DNA of 64,000 nucleotides from the NCBI GenBank assembly GCA_947044405.1, contig CAMRHE010000011.1, positions 6,244,501-6,308,500 of the forward strand. Reading direction: 5' to 3'. The notes below the pieces were generated by a model, which saw only the letters and a list, made by a program, of their open reading frames with translations, was not told the origin of the DNA and did not search any database. A program made the translations under genes and the position numbers. This DNA is from Leptodactylus fallax (taxonomy: Eukaryota; Chordata; Amphibia; Anura; Leptodactylidae). Positions within the stretch are counted from its first letter, which is position 1. Every line of letters begins with the position of its first letter. Below are positions 11,378-23,409 of this stretch, one piece after another.

Positions 11378-11629
11378 ATAACACTGCTCGAATCTTAACA
11401 AGAAGAAATGGATTTAACAGACATGACATAAACACTTATCTTCTCCCCGTTGTTATATCTGACAATGATTACCCCATTCAAAGCAGTACTGGAACTTTAA
11501 CTATAAGAGTATGTGCATGTGATAATCAGGGAAACATGCAATCCTGCAGTGCTGAGGCCTTACTCCTACCTGCTGGCCTTAGCACAGGAGCATTAATTGC
11601 AATTCTTCTCTGCATCATAATACTTCTTC
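11378..11629 (+). CDS. cdh10: Cadherin-10 exon, end of EC5 and most of the transmembrane helix
   Basis: Penultimate coding exon, 252 bp, phase 1 in and phase 1 out, bounded by CATCTGCAG and C|GTAAGT. It encodes the C-terminal half of EC5, including [12 protein letters not shown] and the conserved cysteine cluster (VCACD, then MQSC), then the extracellular stalk and about 15 hydrophobic residues beginning STGALIAIL. This is the normal exon architecture of type II cadherins, in which the transmembrane segment is split between the last two exons. No stop or frameshift is present, unlike every transposon gene in the window. EC5 sits next to the plasma membrane; the protein mediates calcium-dependent cell-cell adhesion, mainly in the nervous system in known vertebrates. 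The codon split at 11629/20803 restores Leu. Confidence 0.95.
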
Positions 11630-11842
11630 GTAAGTACTTTTAATATTTTACATACATAACTAAATTTGTATGCTATTATTACATTATAAAGAATGAAATA
11701 TAACTACCCACATTCAATAGTATTTGTATATAATATCCTCTTATTCTTTTTATAGAAACATAAATAGTTAGACAACATATAGACATAAAGACAATAGATA
11801 GATATTCCAACGGTCAACTATAATTTATGAAGAAACAGTTTA

Positions 11843-12110
11843 CATACCTCCCAACTGTCTTGGATTCAATGGGACAATCCCAATCCTATATTTCCTGTGC
11901 TGTCCCACTGTCCCTGGCGGAGGTGTGTCCCGGCATCAACCCCATCTGTTTCCTGTCTTGACGTAGATGGATTTGAGTGCTATAGTGAAGTTTCACCATT
12001 CATCCACTGCCTGTGTGTTGGTGGGACTGGAGGTGGGGCTTACGATACCTAACCACTGCTTGTTATGCACACTAGAGATTTTATCAGTTATTTGAAAGTT
12101 GGCAGGTATG
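11843..12110. mobile_element. Short element with CATACCTCCCAACT ends
   Basis: The left end CATACCTCCCAACT is inverted at the right as AGTTGGCAGGTATG. It is 268 bp, non-coding, in the last cadherin intron. Superfamily not evident. Confidence 0.6.
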
Positions 12111-12429
12111 TGTTTCTTTAAACATTGCACAGAGCCCAATTTAATTAATCAAATGTCTATGTAATGCAGGATAGGACTAGTCCTCCCAAGTGAGAGATTG
12201 TAACTGTTCTCCAATCTGGCCAAGGGATAAACAGAGGATATTTCCCTAATAAGTTAGATTTCCTTAATAGTTAAAATGAAACAGGGTTTTCTATACCAAA
12301 TAACCCTTAATGGTACATAATAAAAGAATTTCAAGACTTAACCTTAAAAATCTTACTAGTTTTAGGAAAGGAAATGCCACTCCATATATACAAACAATAG
12401 TTGTCTCATTAATAAAGGATTGGTAGGAG

Positions 12430-12635
12430 AATCTTCCAAAAATGAGGTGTGGGGATCGCGCTTCACCAAAGATGCTTTATTATACTCAAATAACACAACG
12501 CGTTTCGGGGAAATCAGATCCCCTTTATCAAGTGTACAAGAGACAGCCTGAGGAGGTAGGCTGTGAGAGCTGAAGGAGACTTCCCATCTCAGGGTTTCAG
12601 CTACCCTCCTGTTTCCTTTTTCCTTCACTTCCTGG
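12430..12635. repeat. Dispersed repeat containing ACGCGTTTCGGGG
   Basis: Contains ACAACGCGTTTCGGGGAAAT and CCCCTTTATCAAGTG, a sequence type I associate with interspersed repeats of frogs. The 88-residue antisense frame across it has no recognisable product. Confidence 0.4.
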
Positions 12636-12991
12636 TTTTCAGTCCAGCAACATGTTTGTTGTAAACAATAGTTATCTCTGGATTTATATACACAGATAAC
12701 AGAGGCACTGATAAAAAAAACCTGTTCTAGTCATTATCAGGGCTCAAGAACTGGAAGTAGTATGTAGAGAGAAAGATAAAATAAGAGATGTCTGGGAGCA
12801 AAGACTGAGTCATCAGTCCAACCAAAGAAGAGGCCTGTACCTAGATGACCAGCTGTAAACTCTGAGGAGGAATATTTAGCTGTATCTGGCAAACCAAGCA
12901 AGACAGACATAGCAATGTATTGGGTGAAACACTTCAGTTAGTTTAAGCTACAAGTCTGAATATAATCCTTGAGATGGGGCTACCCTATTAA

Positions 12992-13519
12992 AGGGGTTTT
13001 CCCATCTCCCTGGTTTAGCAGCTTTGCCTGCTGTCTCTTCTTCTCGCTTCCTGTATTCCTTATCAAATAGTCAAAGTTGCCTCCCCTTCCTCCAGCATCT
13101 TGAAAAGGACACTATGAAGTATCAAAATACTTAGGACTACTAGAAATCTAATATAAATGCTGATCAAATAATATGCACATTCTTCTAGAGAATGGATGGC
13201 ATGTTATCTGTGTGTTTACATAGAGCGATAACAGACACAGCTTTATCAGCAAACTGCAATTAGTGACCTGATTGTCCTGCCAGCAGAGCTGTAGATAACA
13301 GTGAGAGCACTCAGCCCTTCCAGAGAGCAGTGAGTGATGTCATCTGTCCTGCCTTATTACACAGGTCTGGTGCCATGGAAACAATGTGTAAACAAAGGGA
13401 GGAATAATTTCACATAGTAGGAAAACAAAGCAGCATTGCTAAAACATTGTATTTAGGAAAACTCTTCAATTTACATAAGTTAGCAGTATAGATAGGATCC
13501 TTGAGCTGGGAATACCCCT
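12992..13519. mobile_element. piggyBac-type MITE, TTAA target site
   Basis: TTAA at 12988-12991 and 13520-13523 flank inverted ends AGGGGTTTTCCCATCTC and GAGCTGGGAATACCCCT. 528 bp, non-coding, in the last cadherin intron. Confidence 0.8.
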
Positions 13520-13660
13520 TTAAGGATTCTAGGAGAACTGGATGCTTTCCCTTATTATGTGTAGTCTCTAGGTATAACACATGACAGTGAAATTATGTAA
13601 CCTTTTAATAAAAGGACATTTACACTTTTAGCGACTGCCAGTGAGTTTCCCTAGCTGTAA

Positions 13661-14236
13661 GCGGGCGTTCACACTACCGTTGGTGACCGTCAGTAGTGTC
13701 CGTTGCTATTGTCCGTTACAAGATTTTAGCATCAGACACTAGCTGAACCATCAGAAATCCGTTAAAATTGCCATTCATTTCAATGGGTTTTTATATTGTG
13801 TCCGTTTGTGTCCGTTTACACCAAATCCATCAGAAGTCTTTTTTTTTTCGCGGACAAAAAATCCTACATGCAGGACTTTTTGTCCGTTTGAAAAAAAATG
13901 GATTCTTGACGGACAGCAAGTCCGTTATATTTTTAACATTGAAGTCTATGGGTAACGGACTTATAACAGACAGTAACTGAGAGCAATCAGTTACTGTCCA
14001 TTATTTTATGTCCATTTTTTTCCTGCGCATACTCAGAAAGGAGAAACAAACAAAAATACGGACGCTAACTGATACTAATGTGTCCGTTTTTTTAACTGTA
14101 CCATTAATTGGATCAGTTAAAAAACGGACACATTAACATCAGTTAGTGTCTGTTAATGTCTGTTATGATAAGTGTCCATTTTTTTTTTTTAACGGACACC
14201 TTCATAACGGACTCCAACGGTAGTGTGAACCCTGCC
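13661..14236. mobile_element. PIF/Harbinger-type MITE, TAA target site
   Basis: A 3-bp TAA duplication (13658-13660 and 14237-14239) flanks inverted ends GCGGGCGTTCACACTACCG and CGGTAGTGTGAACCCTGCC. The interior is rich in direct and inverted GTCCGTT/AACGGAC motifs. The TWA duplication and GTTCACA-type ends recur at 24243 and 53969. Confidence 0.8.
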
Positions 14237-14239
14237 TAA

Positions 14240-15419
14240 GTATGTTTCTCTAAATTATAATGCATGTCCATGTTAGAGAATATTTGTTTTATTATATAAG
14301 TGATGTGTCAATAAATCTTGGTATGTTGAGCAGTTTCCTAACGATGCCTTAAGTTAGGTACTGTAAATTATTAAACAATAACTTTATGATATGGTTGATT
14401 CTAATCAATTTTGGATAGTTATCCAAGTATCCACGTCTTGTCAAGAAAAAATATTTAAAGAGAAAAAAAAATATTTAAATTAGTAAAAAATAATCAGCAA
14501 TATTCATATTTTGTAATTAGTTTCCTAAATTATGTGCTTGCTTATCTAAAGGCACAGAAGGGCACTGAATGAATTCTGGAGACTTATCCTCTTTGCAGTT
14601 GTATATTTTTTTAAACTCAATAATTTAAGGAAATAGAACGTTTATAATTTCAAAGCTAGTAAGTGGAATAAAATGACATGGAACAAATATGAAAATGACA
14701 AACCTAGTAAATAACACTTTGTATGCTTACCCAGTATTTGTTTCAGTACATAATTTTCTAGACATATTCAGCAAAGATAAGTGCTAAAGATAAATTGCTT
14801 GTTCCAAATTACTTGACCTTTAATTTATGGATACTTTAATTTTAATCTATTTTAAACATTGGGCAAATGTACTAATCCTGTCTAACTTTTAGAGAGGGCA
14901 GAGTTAGATTAGACGGGTTTAAAATGCACCAGTTTTATCATTGTGCATCATACTGGATACATTTGGTGGCCTGCCCCCTTTTGTGACAATTAAATTGTTG
15001 TAGTATTCAGTTGATGTCCAATTGTACATTATTTGTTAGATTAAATTTAACCATCAATGTCATTTTATATTACACAAGAATCTAGCTCCATTGAAAATAC
15101 TGACATACTATAAGCAATTATTTGATTTTGACTATTTTACCTGTAAATAACTCTTTTCTACTGTACACTGTTGTAATTTGGTCTACACATAAATGATTGT
15201 TTTAGAAAGTTATGTACTAGCAACAGGTCCCTAGCTACCTGGCTCCTGGGATCTGACAAGCCCTTGGTTAGATTTAGCTTAAATTCTAAAAACTTATAAA
15301 TACCCCCCAGTACTTATTTATTTATTTACATATTTAGTTACTTAATTTTTAAAATCTGTTACTGTACATGCATTCAGTGTACTCCAAATGTGTTAATATG
15401 CTTCAGAGAACTACATGCA
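14240..15419. other. AT-rich intron without recognisable genes
   Basis: Mostly non-repetitive. Around 14860-14960 there is a short piece (CAAATGTACTAATCCTG) resembling the sequence near 10850. No exon signals with coding support. Confidence 0.4.
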
Positions 15420-16725
15420 ACATACCCGGGCAGATTTTTTGGTATTTTGGCCTTTTTTCAGAGAGTATGAATGATAACACAAAAACTTTTTCTCCACGCA
15501 TAGTTAGTGGTAGGTTGAATCCATTTATTGTCAAACTTCTGTGTTTTGTTTTTTTTAACTCATAATGACAACCAAAAACAACAAAATGACCCTGTCCAAA
15601 GGTTCACATACCCCAGTTCTTAATACTGTGTATTACCCTCTCTAACATCAATGACAGCTTGAAATCTTTTGTAGTAGTTGTGGATGAGGCTCTTTATTTT
15701 CTCAGATGGTAAAACTGCCCATTCTTCTTGGCAAAAAGTCTCCAGTTCCTGTAAATTCCTGGACTGTCTTGCATGTACTGGGCGCTTGAGATCTCCCCAG
15801 AGTGGCTCAATGATATTGAGGTCAGGAGACTGAGATGGCCACTCCAGAACCTTCACTTTCTTCTGCTGTAGCCAATGACAGGTCGACTTGGCCTTGTGTT
15901 TTGGATCGTTGTCATGTTGGAACATCCACGTACGTCCCATGCGCAGCTTCCTGGCTGATGAGTGCAAATTTGCCTCCAGTATTTGCTGATAACTTGCTGC
16001 AATCATCTTTCCTTCAACTTTGACCGTTTCCTGTACCTTTGAAGCTCACACATCCCCACATCATCAGTGATCCACCTCCGTGCTTTACAGTAGGAATGGT
16101 GTTCCTTTCATCATAGGCCTTGTTGACACCTCTCTAAATGTAACATTTATGGTTGTGGCCAAAAAGTTAAATTTTTGTCTCAGCACTCCAAATTACCTTG
16201 TTCTAGAAGTTTTGAGGCTTGACTCTGTGCTGTTTGGCGTATTGAAGGCGAGATTCTTTGTGGCATTTGCGCAGTAATGGCTTTCTTCTGGTAACTCGAC
16301 CATGTAGCCCATTTTTCTTCAACTGCCTCCTTATTGTGCATCTTGAAACAGCCACACCGATAGTTTTCAGAGAGTCCTGTATTTCAGCTGATGTTATGTG
16401 TGGGTTTTTCTTTGCATCCCGAACAATTTTCCGGGCAGTTGAGGCCGAAATTTTGGTTGGTCTACCTGACCGTGGTTTGGTTTCTGGGCATGTTATCAGG
16501 CCAAAATCTCCAGGGTATGTGAACTTTTGAACAGGGTCATTTTGATGTTTTTGGGTGTCATTATGATTTAAAAAGAGAAAACACAGAAGTTTGACAATAA
16601 ATGGCTTCAACCAACCACTAACCATGAGTGGAGAAAAAAGCTTTTGTGTTATCATTCATATTCTCTGAAAAAAGGCCAAAAAACCAAAAAAAAATCTGGT
16701 ATGTAAACTTTTTAGCACCACCGTA
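15420..16725 (-). mobile_element. Tc1/mariner element, near full length
   Basis: The right end (TTTAGCACCACCGTA) is intact; the left inverted repeat keeps the inner part (CAGATTTTTTGGT, then TTTTGGCCTTTTTTCAGAGA) but has lost roughly the outer 25 bp. Terminal repeats are followed on both sides by CTCCACKCATRGTTAGTGG-like sequence. The enclosed transposase is antisense to cdh10. An internally deleted relative lies at 44817-45450. Confidence 0.85.
15620..16655 (-). pseudogene. Tc1 transposase (DD34E), broken
   Basis: Two frames on the minus strand together cover most of a Tc1 transposase. The N-terminal part (16655-16203) shows the second DNA-binding helix-turn-helix with RSGRPTKISASTARKIVRDA and the segment up to the basic KPLLRKCHK. 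The C-terminal part (16006-15620) has the second catalytic Asp in FQHDNDPKH and the catalytic Glu in SPDLNIIEPLW; 34 residues separate them, the Tc1 signature. The region with the first catalytic Asp (about 16007-16200) is out of frame. The start and first helix-turn-helix are missing or unreadable. No functional protein is possible. Confidence 0.85.
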
Positions 16726-17271
16726 TATAACAACAGGATATCAATACACAGTATGTAAAAATCTATTATCAGTGTTCCTATAGTATGATATCCTATCAAT
16801 ATATATATGTGCTCCAAAGAAAGTCATACTTTAATCTAAGGTGATGGTAATATCAAGAATATGTAAATGATATGTGATTATCTATGCATCAACTTTACTT
16901 ATCCAGTAGCTACAGTTTTTGCAGTGTCTCCAGATTCCCTTGTCCTCTTGACAGACAAGGAACCTTTGTAAAGTTAAAAACCTGAGCTTACTGTATAACG
17001 TGGTAGTGATCATCCCTTGTGTTTAGGACACATTTCACTGAATAAAGTGGGGGAAATACATTAAAACATATTTTTTTTTATTAATATATAGTTAAAATTA
17101 TATATAGTGGCACCCAATATGATAATCATGACAGCTGGTACAGTTGAACAGCCAAGAATTTTCCTCCTACACTCTATTGACTATCCATTTGAATACAGTC
17201 AAAATCTATATTCAAATCACTCCAGATATGGATAGTATTAAATAATCCCTTCAATACATTGGAATACAGGA

Positions 17272-18324
17272 TAGAGAGAAGTGAATTGAAGCTGACAAAG
17301 CGGAATTCGTTCCGAATTTCAGGAAATCTTCGATTCGCATCGATTCTGGATTTCCTTACGCTTCGATGTATCGAATTGCACATTTCCGATGGGGTTTTTA
17401 ACCCCTTGGATGCTGCGGTCAAACATGACCGCGGCATCCAAGGGGTTCCGCCATGCTACCAGTCCCTCTCGGCACCCCCCCGTGGTGATTAAAAATAAAA
17501 AAAATGCTGATACTCACCTGTCCTGGGCTCCACAGTAATGACTTCATCACGCCCCCACATGACCGCTGAGGGCCAATCACAGACCCCAGCAATGATGTCC
17601 AGGGAGCAGGACTTCATTCGGAAGGAAGAAGAAGAGCGAGGAGGACGGTCTGACAGCCGGGTTCCCAGGAGAGGTGAAGCTAAGGTGTTTGTTATTTTTA
17701 ATCACTTTCCCTGGGCCTCTGATTATTATACTCTGGGGTCTAAGTCCAGAGTGTAATAATAGCACCAGTTCTGGGGGGGAGGAATTGAAGTAGCGATATC
17801 TGATCGCTGCTTCAATGGGGGGGGGGGGGAATAGGCTGACAGTCTCCATTCAAGGCAGGATCAGCCAGGTATGCTGAGGGACAGTGATGTGGCAGACCCA
17901 GGGTCACTGGTCAGACCCTGGGCTGATGAATAGGAGCAGTGGCACCCTCCAAAAACGTTGCGGGGGGAACAATCGGGACCCCAATATATAATAAGGCCCC
18001 TGAGATGCCACGGTCATGATTGACCGCGGCATCTCAGGGGTTAACACCCATGATCGGAGCTCAGCTCCAACCGCAGGTGTTAGAGGACAGTGTCAGCCGT
18101 TACATAAGGCTGACACCTGTGAAGCAGGGTGCACACACAGTTTCTGTGTGCGTACCATGCTTTCGCTGTGGTTTGCAGGAAGTCCTTCTCGGCAGCGCCT
18201 TACTATTAGCACGGATGTCGGGAAGGGGTTAACGCGATTCGCTGTGAATTAATTTGGATCGAATTGTTTTGGAGACTTTGGAGAATCGGTCGAATCAAAT
18301 TTTTGCAAAATTCGCTCATCTCTA
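17272..18324. mobile_element. Non-autonomous hAT element with perfect 8-bp TSD
   Basis: ATACAGGA at 17264-17271 is repeated exactly at 18325-18332. The element starts TAGAGAGAAGTGAATTGAAG and ends AATTCGCTCATCTCTA, inverted ends shared with the coding hAT at 43373-49886. The 1053-bp interior has no transposase. It carries palindromes (CCCCTTGGATGCTGCGG near 17401 with its inverse near 17430) and a block at 17480-17790 shared in inverse orientation with 7480-7850. Confidence 0.85.
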
Positions 18325-18489
18325 ATACAGGACAATCAAGACTCCTTCCTTATTGTTGCCCCACATGCCTGGCAAGAGGTTGATTTTCTTCCCTATTGCT
18401 GTTACCTTTGTGGTCCTGTATACGCCTCTTGAACTCATGGATGGTCTTCCATATGATCTTCCATACATCATAAAGCAATTATATATATA

Positions 18490-20060
18490 TACACAACCCC
18501 AGTTCCAATGAAGTTGGGACGTTGTGTAAAACATAAATAAAAACAGAATACAATGATTTGTAAATCGTTTTCAAGTTATATTCAATTGAATACACTACAA
18601 AGACAAGATATTGAATGTTCAAATGGATAAACTTTGTTGTTTTTTGCAAATATTCGCTATTTTTGAATTTGATGCCTGCAACACGTTCCAAAAAAGCTGG
18701 GACAGGGGCATGTTTACTGTGTTACATCACCTTTCCTTTTAACAACACTCAATAAGCATTTGGGAACTGAGGACAATAATTGTTGAATCTTTGTAGGTGG
18801 AATTCATTCCCATTCTTGCTTGATGTACAACTTCAGTTGCTGAACAGTCCGCACAATTTCAATGGGAGACAGGTCTGGACTGCAGGCAGGCCAGTCTAGT
18901 ACCCGCACTCTTTTACTACAAAGCCACGCTGTTGTAACACATGCAGAATGTGGCTTGGCATTGACTTGCTGAAATAAGCAGGGACGTCCCTGAAATAGAT
19001 GTCGTTGGAATGGCAGCATATGTTGCTCCAAAACCTGTATGTACCTTTCAGGATTAATGGTGCCTTCAGAGATGTGCAAGTTACCCATGCCATGGGCACT
19101 CACACAAACTCCATACAATTAGTGGTGCTGGTTTTTGAAATTTCCGTTGATAACAATTCAGACAGTCCTTTTCCTCTTTGGCCCAGAGGACACGACATCC
19201 ATGATTTCCAAAAACAGTTTGAAATGTGGACTGGTCAGACCACAGGACACTTTTCCACTTTACGTCAGTCCATCTCAGATGAGCTCGGGCCCAGAGAAGT
19301 CGGGGGTGTTTCTGGGTGTTGTTGATATATGGCTTTGGCTTTGCATGGTAGAGTTTTAACTTGCACTTGTAGATGTAGTGACGAACTGTGTTCACTGACA
19401 ATGGTTTTCTGAAGTGTTCCTGAGCCCATGTGGTCATATCCATTACAGAATGATGTTGGTTTTTAATGCAGTGCTGCCTGAGGGATCAAAGGTCACAGGC
19501 ATTTAATGTTGGTTTTACGCCTTGCTGTTTACTTGCAGAGATTTTTCCGGATTCTCTGAATCTTTTGATGATATTATGGACTGTAGATGATGAAATCCCT
19601 AAATTCCTTGCAATTGTACATTGAGAAACATTGTTCTTAAACTGTTGGACTATTTGCGCACGCATTTGTTCACAAAGTGGTGAACCTTGCCCCATATTTG
19701 CTTGTGAATGACTGAGCCTTTCGGGGATTCTCCCTTTATACCCAATCATGACACTCACCTGTTTCTAATTAACCTGTTCACCTCTGGAATGCACCAAACA
19801 GGTGTTTTGTGAGCATTCCTCATCTTTCCCAGTCTTTTGTTGCCCCTGTCCCAGCTTTTTTGGAACGTGATGGAGGCATCAAATTCTAAATGAGTGAATA
19901 TTTGCAAAAAAACATTAAAATTTATCCTTTTGAACATTAAATATCTTGTCTTTGTAATGTATTCAATTAAATATAAGTTGAAAAGGATTTGCAAATCATC
20001 GTATTCTGTTTTTATTTATGTTTTACACAACATCCCAACTTCATTGGAATTGGGGTTGTA
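18490..20060 (-). mobile_element. Tc1/mariner element with ~215-bp inverted repeats
   Basis: Left end TACACAACCCCAGTTCCAAT and right end ATTGGAATTGGGGTTGTA are inverted, and similarity continues inward for about 215 bp to AGCTGGGACAGGGGCA / TGCCCCTGTCCCAGCT. It sits 740 bp upstream of the last cadherin exon, in the opposite orientation. 1571 bp, close to the usual length of autonomous Tc1 elements. Confidence 0.9.
18804..19695 (-). pseudogene. Tc1 transposase, broken, catalytic Asp replaced
   Basis: The start is probably the ATG at 19695 (MGQGSPLCEQMRAQIVQQFK). The N-terminal helix-turn-helix reads CTIARNLGISSSTVHNIIKR. An in-frame TGA at 19488-19486 interrupts it, followed by frames 19443-19081 (first catalytic Asp in VLWSDQSTF) and 19118-18804. 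In the last frame the second catalytic Asp is Val (FQQVNAKPH), while the Glu (SPDLSPIE) is kept 34 residues on. At least one frameshift separates the last two frames. So the protein is inactive for three independent reasons. Confidence 0.9.
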
Positions 20061-20210
20061 TATATATATAATTAATAAATACATTTTGAAAATGGCAATC
20101 CATTCCTTTTACAGGACATGGTCTCTTGTCACCTGGCTAGCTCTCTATCTAGTATAGGAGGCAAATTACTGGCTGTCTAACTGTATCAACAGTTATCATA
20201 TTAAGTGCCA

Positions 20211-20223
20211 CTATATATATATT

Positions 20224-20263
<40 letters not shown>
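20211..20263. repeat. (TA)n microsatellite
   Basis: About 20 TA units interrupted once by a T-run, 540 bp upstream of the last cadherin exon. Confidence 0.95.
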
Positions 20264-20802
20264 CAACCATTTTTAATAAAAGTTATGCTTTAATTTATCT
20301 TATCTGTACTTTATTTGCTATAATTTGAGAGCTGTTTAAGTTGAGTAATTGGAAATTCTAAATTGTACAGTAGCTTAGTATCTACCCCATGTATGATATA
20401 AGATATCATTGTTGGGGACAGGATAATACAGAATGTACTCTGTCATACTGATGTTCTTTTCAGACTTTGTTGTCATTGCCCTATACCTTTGAATGAGCAG
20501 GATACCACTGATACAAGTGATGAAAACTTTGAGCCTGTCTTGCATGCAATATCTCTCTGCCCAGCTTGAGGATACATCTGGTGGCAAAAATTATGCCAGT
20601 AGACATAAAATTGACTGCATAAGAAACTATAGCATCAATTATTTTCATTCTTTCTCCATGGCATTGTCATATTAAACAGGAGAGAAAAGTGATATACATA
20701 TTTGAACAAGCCCTTTTATATGTTTTAATGATATGAACTAGTCTCATCAACTGAATCATTTAACATATTTATTAAAGTTTTTGTTGATTATCTATTTTGC
20801 AG

Positions 20803-21293
20803 TTATTGTGGTACTGTTTGCTGCTCTGAAAAGGCAGAGAAAGAAGGAGCCATTGGTTTTGTCTAAAGAGGACATCAGAGACAATATTGTCAGTTATAAT
20901 GATGAAGGAGGCGGAGAAGAAGACACACAAGCTTTTGACATTGGCACTCTTAGAAATCCTGGTGCTATGGATGATAAGAAACATCGTAGAGACATTATTC
21001 CTGAAAATTTGTTGTTACCCCGGAGAACTGCTTCTGTCCCAGACAATACAGATGTTCGTGATTTTATTAACCAAAGGTTAAAAGAGCATGATAATGATCC
21101 TACTGCACCACCATATGATTCACTTGCAACATATGCATATGAAGGCAATGATTCTATAGCTGAATCTTTAAGTTCTCTAGAGTCTAGTACTACAGAAGGG
21201 GACCAAAACTATGAATACCTCAAAGAATGGGGTCCACGTTTCAACAAACTAGCTGAAATGTATGGCAACGGGGAAAGTGATAAAGATTCCTAA
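20803..21293 (+). CDS. cdh10: Cadherin-10 last coding exon: end of TM helix and whole cytoplasmic tail
   Basis: Terminal coding exon after acceptor TATTTTGCAG, ending in TAA at 21291-21293; it supplies 162 residues plus one split codon. It starts with the last hydrophobic turn (IVVLFAAL), then the basic stop-transfer KRQRKK. The juxtamembrane segment ([19 protein letters not shown]) is the p120-catenin-binding type. The distal part ([11 protein letters not shown], the Ser-rich SLSSLES, then [13 protein letters not shown]) is the beta-catenin-binding region. Among type II cadherins, the combination [31 protein letters not shown] and the ending ESDKDS recalls cadherin-10 rather than cadherin-6, -9, -12 or -18, by my memory of the families. 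A protein search would settle the paralogue. The assembled 283-residue tail is fully open, so the gene looks functional. Confidence 0.95.
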
Positions 21294-21978
21294 CTTGAAA
21301 AAAATGTGTCATCACCCTTTTTTATTTCAAAGTGGAATAAATATGCGGGCACTTGGAAATAATATTAACAATTTTAAAATACATTTTTCTGACACTTGGC
21401 ACAGTGTTAATATAATAACAATAACACATTAAAAAGAAAAAGGAAGAAAAAAAAACTTTTTACCACATTCATTTATTTCATCAGTTTTTATTCTATGTAG
21501 ACTATCACCCTAGAGTATGGCTAATGTTAAATGCAAACTGTGGATTGAATGCCATGGTTACTATGTTGTCTGTCTATCAAATGATCAGTTTGAAAACTTG
21601 AACAGAAGACTACTTCCTCGTACAAACTCATATATACATTGCTTCTATTGGGTAATTGGCTGCCTTTTCATTTGCAGCAACAGTTTGTTTGTCTTTGCTT
21701 TTTTTTTTCTTGAAGGAGCAAGGAAATGATTTTTCTGATATTCTGATACATTATGTGCATTAAAATTTACTGAAATGTACATTTGATGTTAAGTGTGATG
21801 CAGCTGGTGGAAATATATGTTAGTAGAATGTCATTTCATCAAATAGTATCTTGCCAATGTTTTATATTTATATTTTTGTATTTATTTTTAAGAAATAAAC
21901 CTGTTTTTACAACTTGCTTAATGGCTAAATGATTTTAATACAATAATATAGTCTGTGGGGAAAACTGAAGTAAATAAA
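21294..21978 (+). other. cdh10: cdh10 3' UTR with candidate poly(A) signals
   Basis: AT-rich, non-repetitive sequence directly after the cadherin stop codon. AATAAA hexamers occur at 21336-21341, 21894-21899 and 21973-21978. The one at 21894 is followed by a T-rich stretch, as expected near a cleavage site. Which signal is used cannot be told from sequence, and the true end could lie further on. Confidence 0.5.
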
Positions 21979-22846
21979 ATAATAACTACAGTATTAATAT
22001 ATTTGGTATATGTGATTCAAAATTAGTATTCCATTATATCCATTAAAAAAGCATAGCTTGAGATCATTTATTGTTTTATTATGTTCTTCATAAAAAATAG
22101 TTTTTTATTTGAAGTGACTCTACTCACAACTAACCGCCTAATGGGCAGATATATTGAAATAACTACTGCAGGTTATAAAAACAGACTAACCAAGATACTA
22201 AAGCACTGTCATTTATATCAACATCAAGTGTCAACAGAACAGTATAATCAAGTCAAGCTTTATATAAAACTAACCATAACGATTCTTATCAATAGGTCAA
22301 ATCTAGCATATAGTTACTATACTTTATTATTTGCTTACAGTACTGTACATTAATTCATCTAAAAATATATTTGTTGAAGGTAAGCACACATGGCAGTAGA
22401 TACCCTTATTAGAGGAAGCGGTGGAAGTTATAGAAATAATTAAAACAATTTATATGTTGTATAATTATTGTGTTATGCAAACTTCATAATATGTGAATAT
22501 AGATAGGAAATCTGTGTTTACTAAAGTCTCTTGAATGGTTAAGAAAGATATCCCTTTTAATTATTTAGAACAATAGAATATGGAATAGATATAAGTTAAA
22601 AGGATACTGTAGTACAAATGATCGTTTTAAACATGAAATCTCACTTAAAATCTTTTTCACTCTATGTCTGATGACACTGTTACCTCTTCTCATTTATTGA
22701 ATAATACTATGAAACTGCATTATGCAAATGTTTCCTGGACCATTGCATGGCAATAATTCAGCAATGTAGTGAATAGATACCACAAATGTTACCATTTCTC
22801 CGTATTCTGCTATTTTTGCTCATTCTGCTTCTGTTTCCTGTAGGTG

Positions 22847-22877
<31 letters not shown>

Positions 22878-23015
22878 TAGTGGACTGGACTTTGAGCCCA
22901 GTCTGTGACATGCATGCTGTTTGATAGAGTACATTCTACAATTACAACTTCTCTTAAGGCTAAGACATGCATGTGTGGGTCTCCTTCATACTGATTTTAA
23001 ATCCTCTATACAATA
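21979..23015. other. AT-rich downstream flank of cdh10
   Basis: No recognisable gene or repeat except a poly(T) tract at 22853-22879. Could contain further 3' UTR if a distal poly(A) site is used. Confidence 0.4.
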
Positions 23016-23378
23016 TACAGTGACGGAAATAAGTATTTGATCCCTTGATTTTGTAAGTTTGCCCACTGAAAAAGACATGAACAGTCTATAATTTTAAGGG
23101 TAGATTAATTTTAACAGTGAGAGATATCAAAAATAAAATCCAGAAAATAATATCAAAAATAAAATCCAGAAAATTACATTGTATACATTTTATACATTTA
23201 TTTGCATTTTGCAGAGAGAAATAAGTATTTGATCCCCTACCAACCATTAAGAGTTCTGGCTCCTACAGACCAGTTAGATGCTCCTAATCAACTTGTTACA
23301 TACCTTAAAGACTGCTCTCTTAAAGTGAGCAAACTTACAAAATCAGCAAGGGATCAAATACTTATTTCCTTCATTGTA
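23016..23378. mobile_element. Internally deleted Tc1-like element
   Basis: Ends TACAGTGACGGAAATAAGTA and TACTTATTTCCTTCATTGTA are inverted and bounded by TA. TTTGATCCC motifs lie near both ends and again internally (23229). Only 363 bp, no coding sequence; a 30-bp internal tandem duplication (ATCAAAAATAAAATCCAG) lies at about 23127-23175. Confidence 0.8.
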
Positions 23379-23409
23379 TATATATGAATCTGCTGGTGGC
23401 ATTGAAAAT

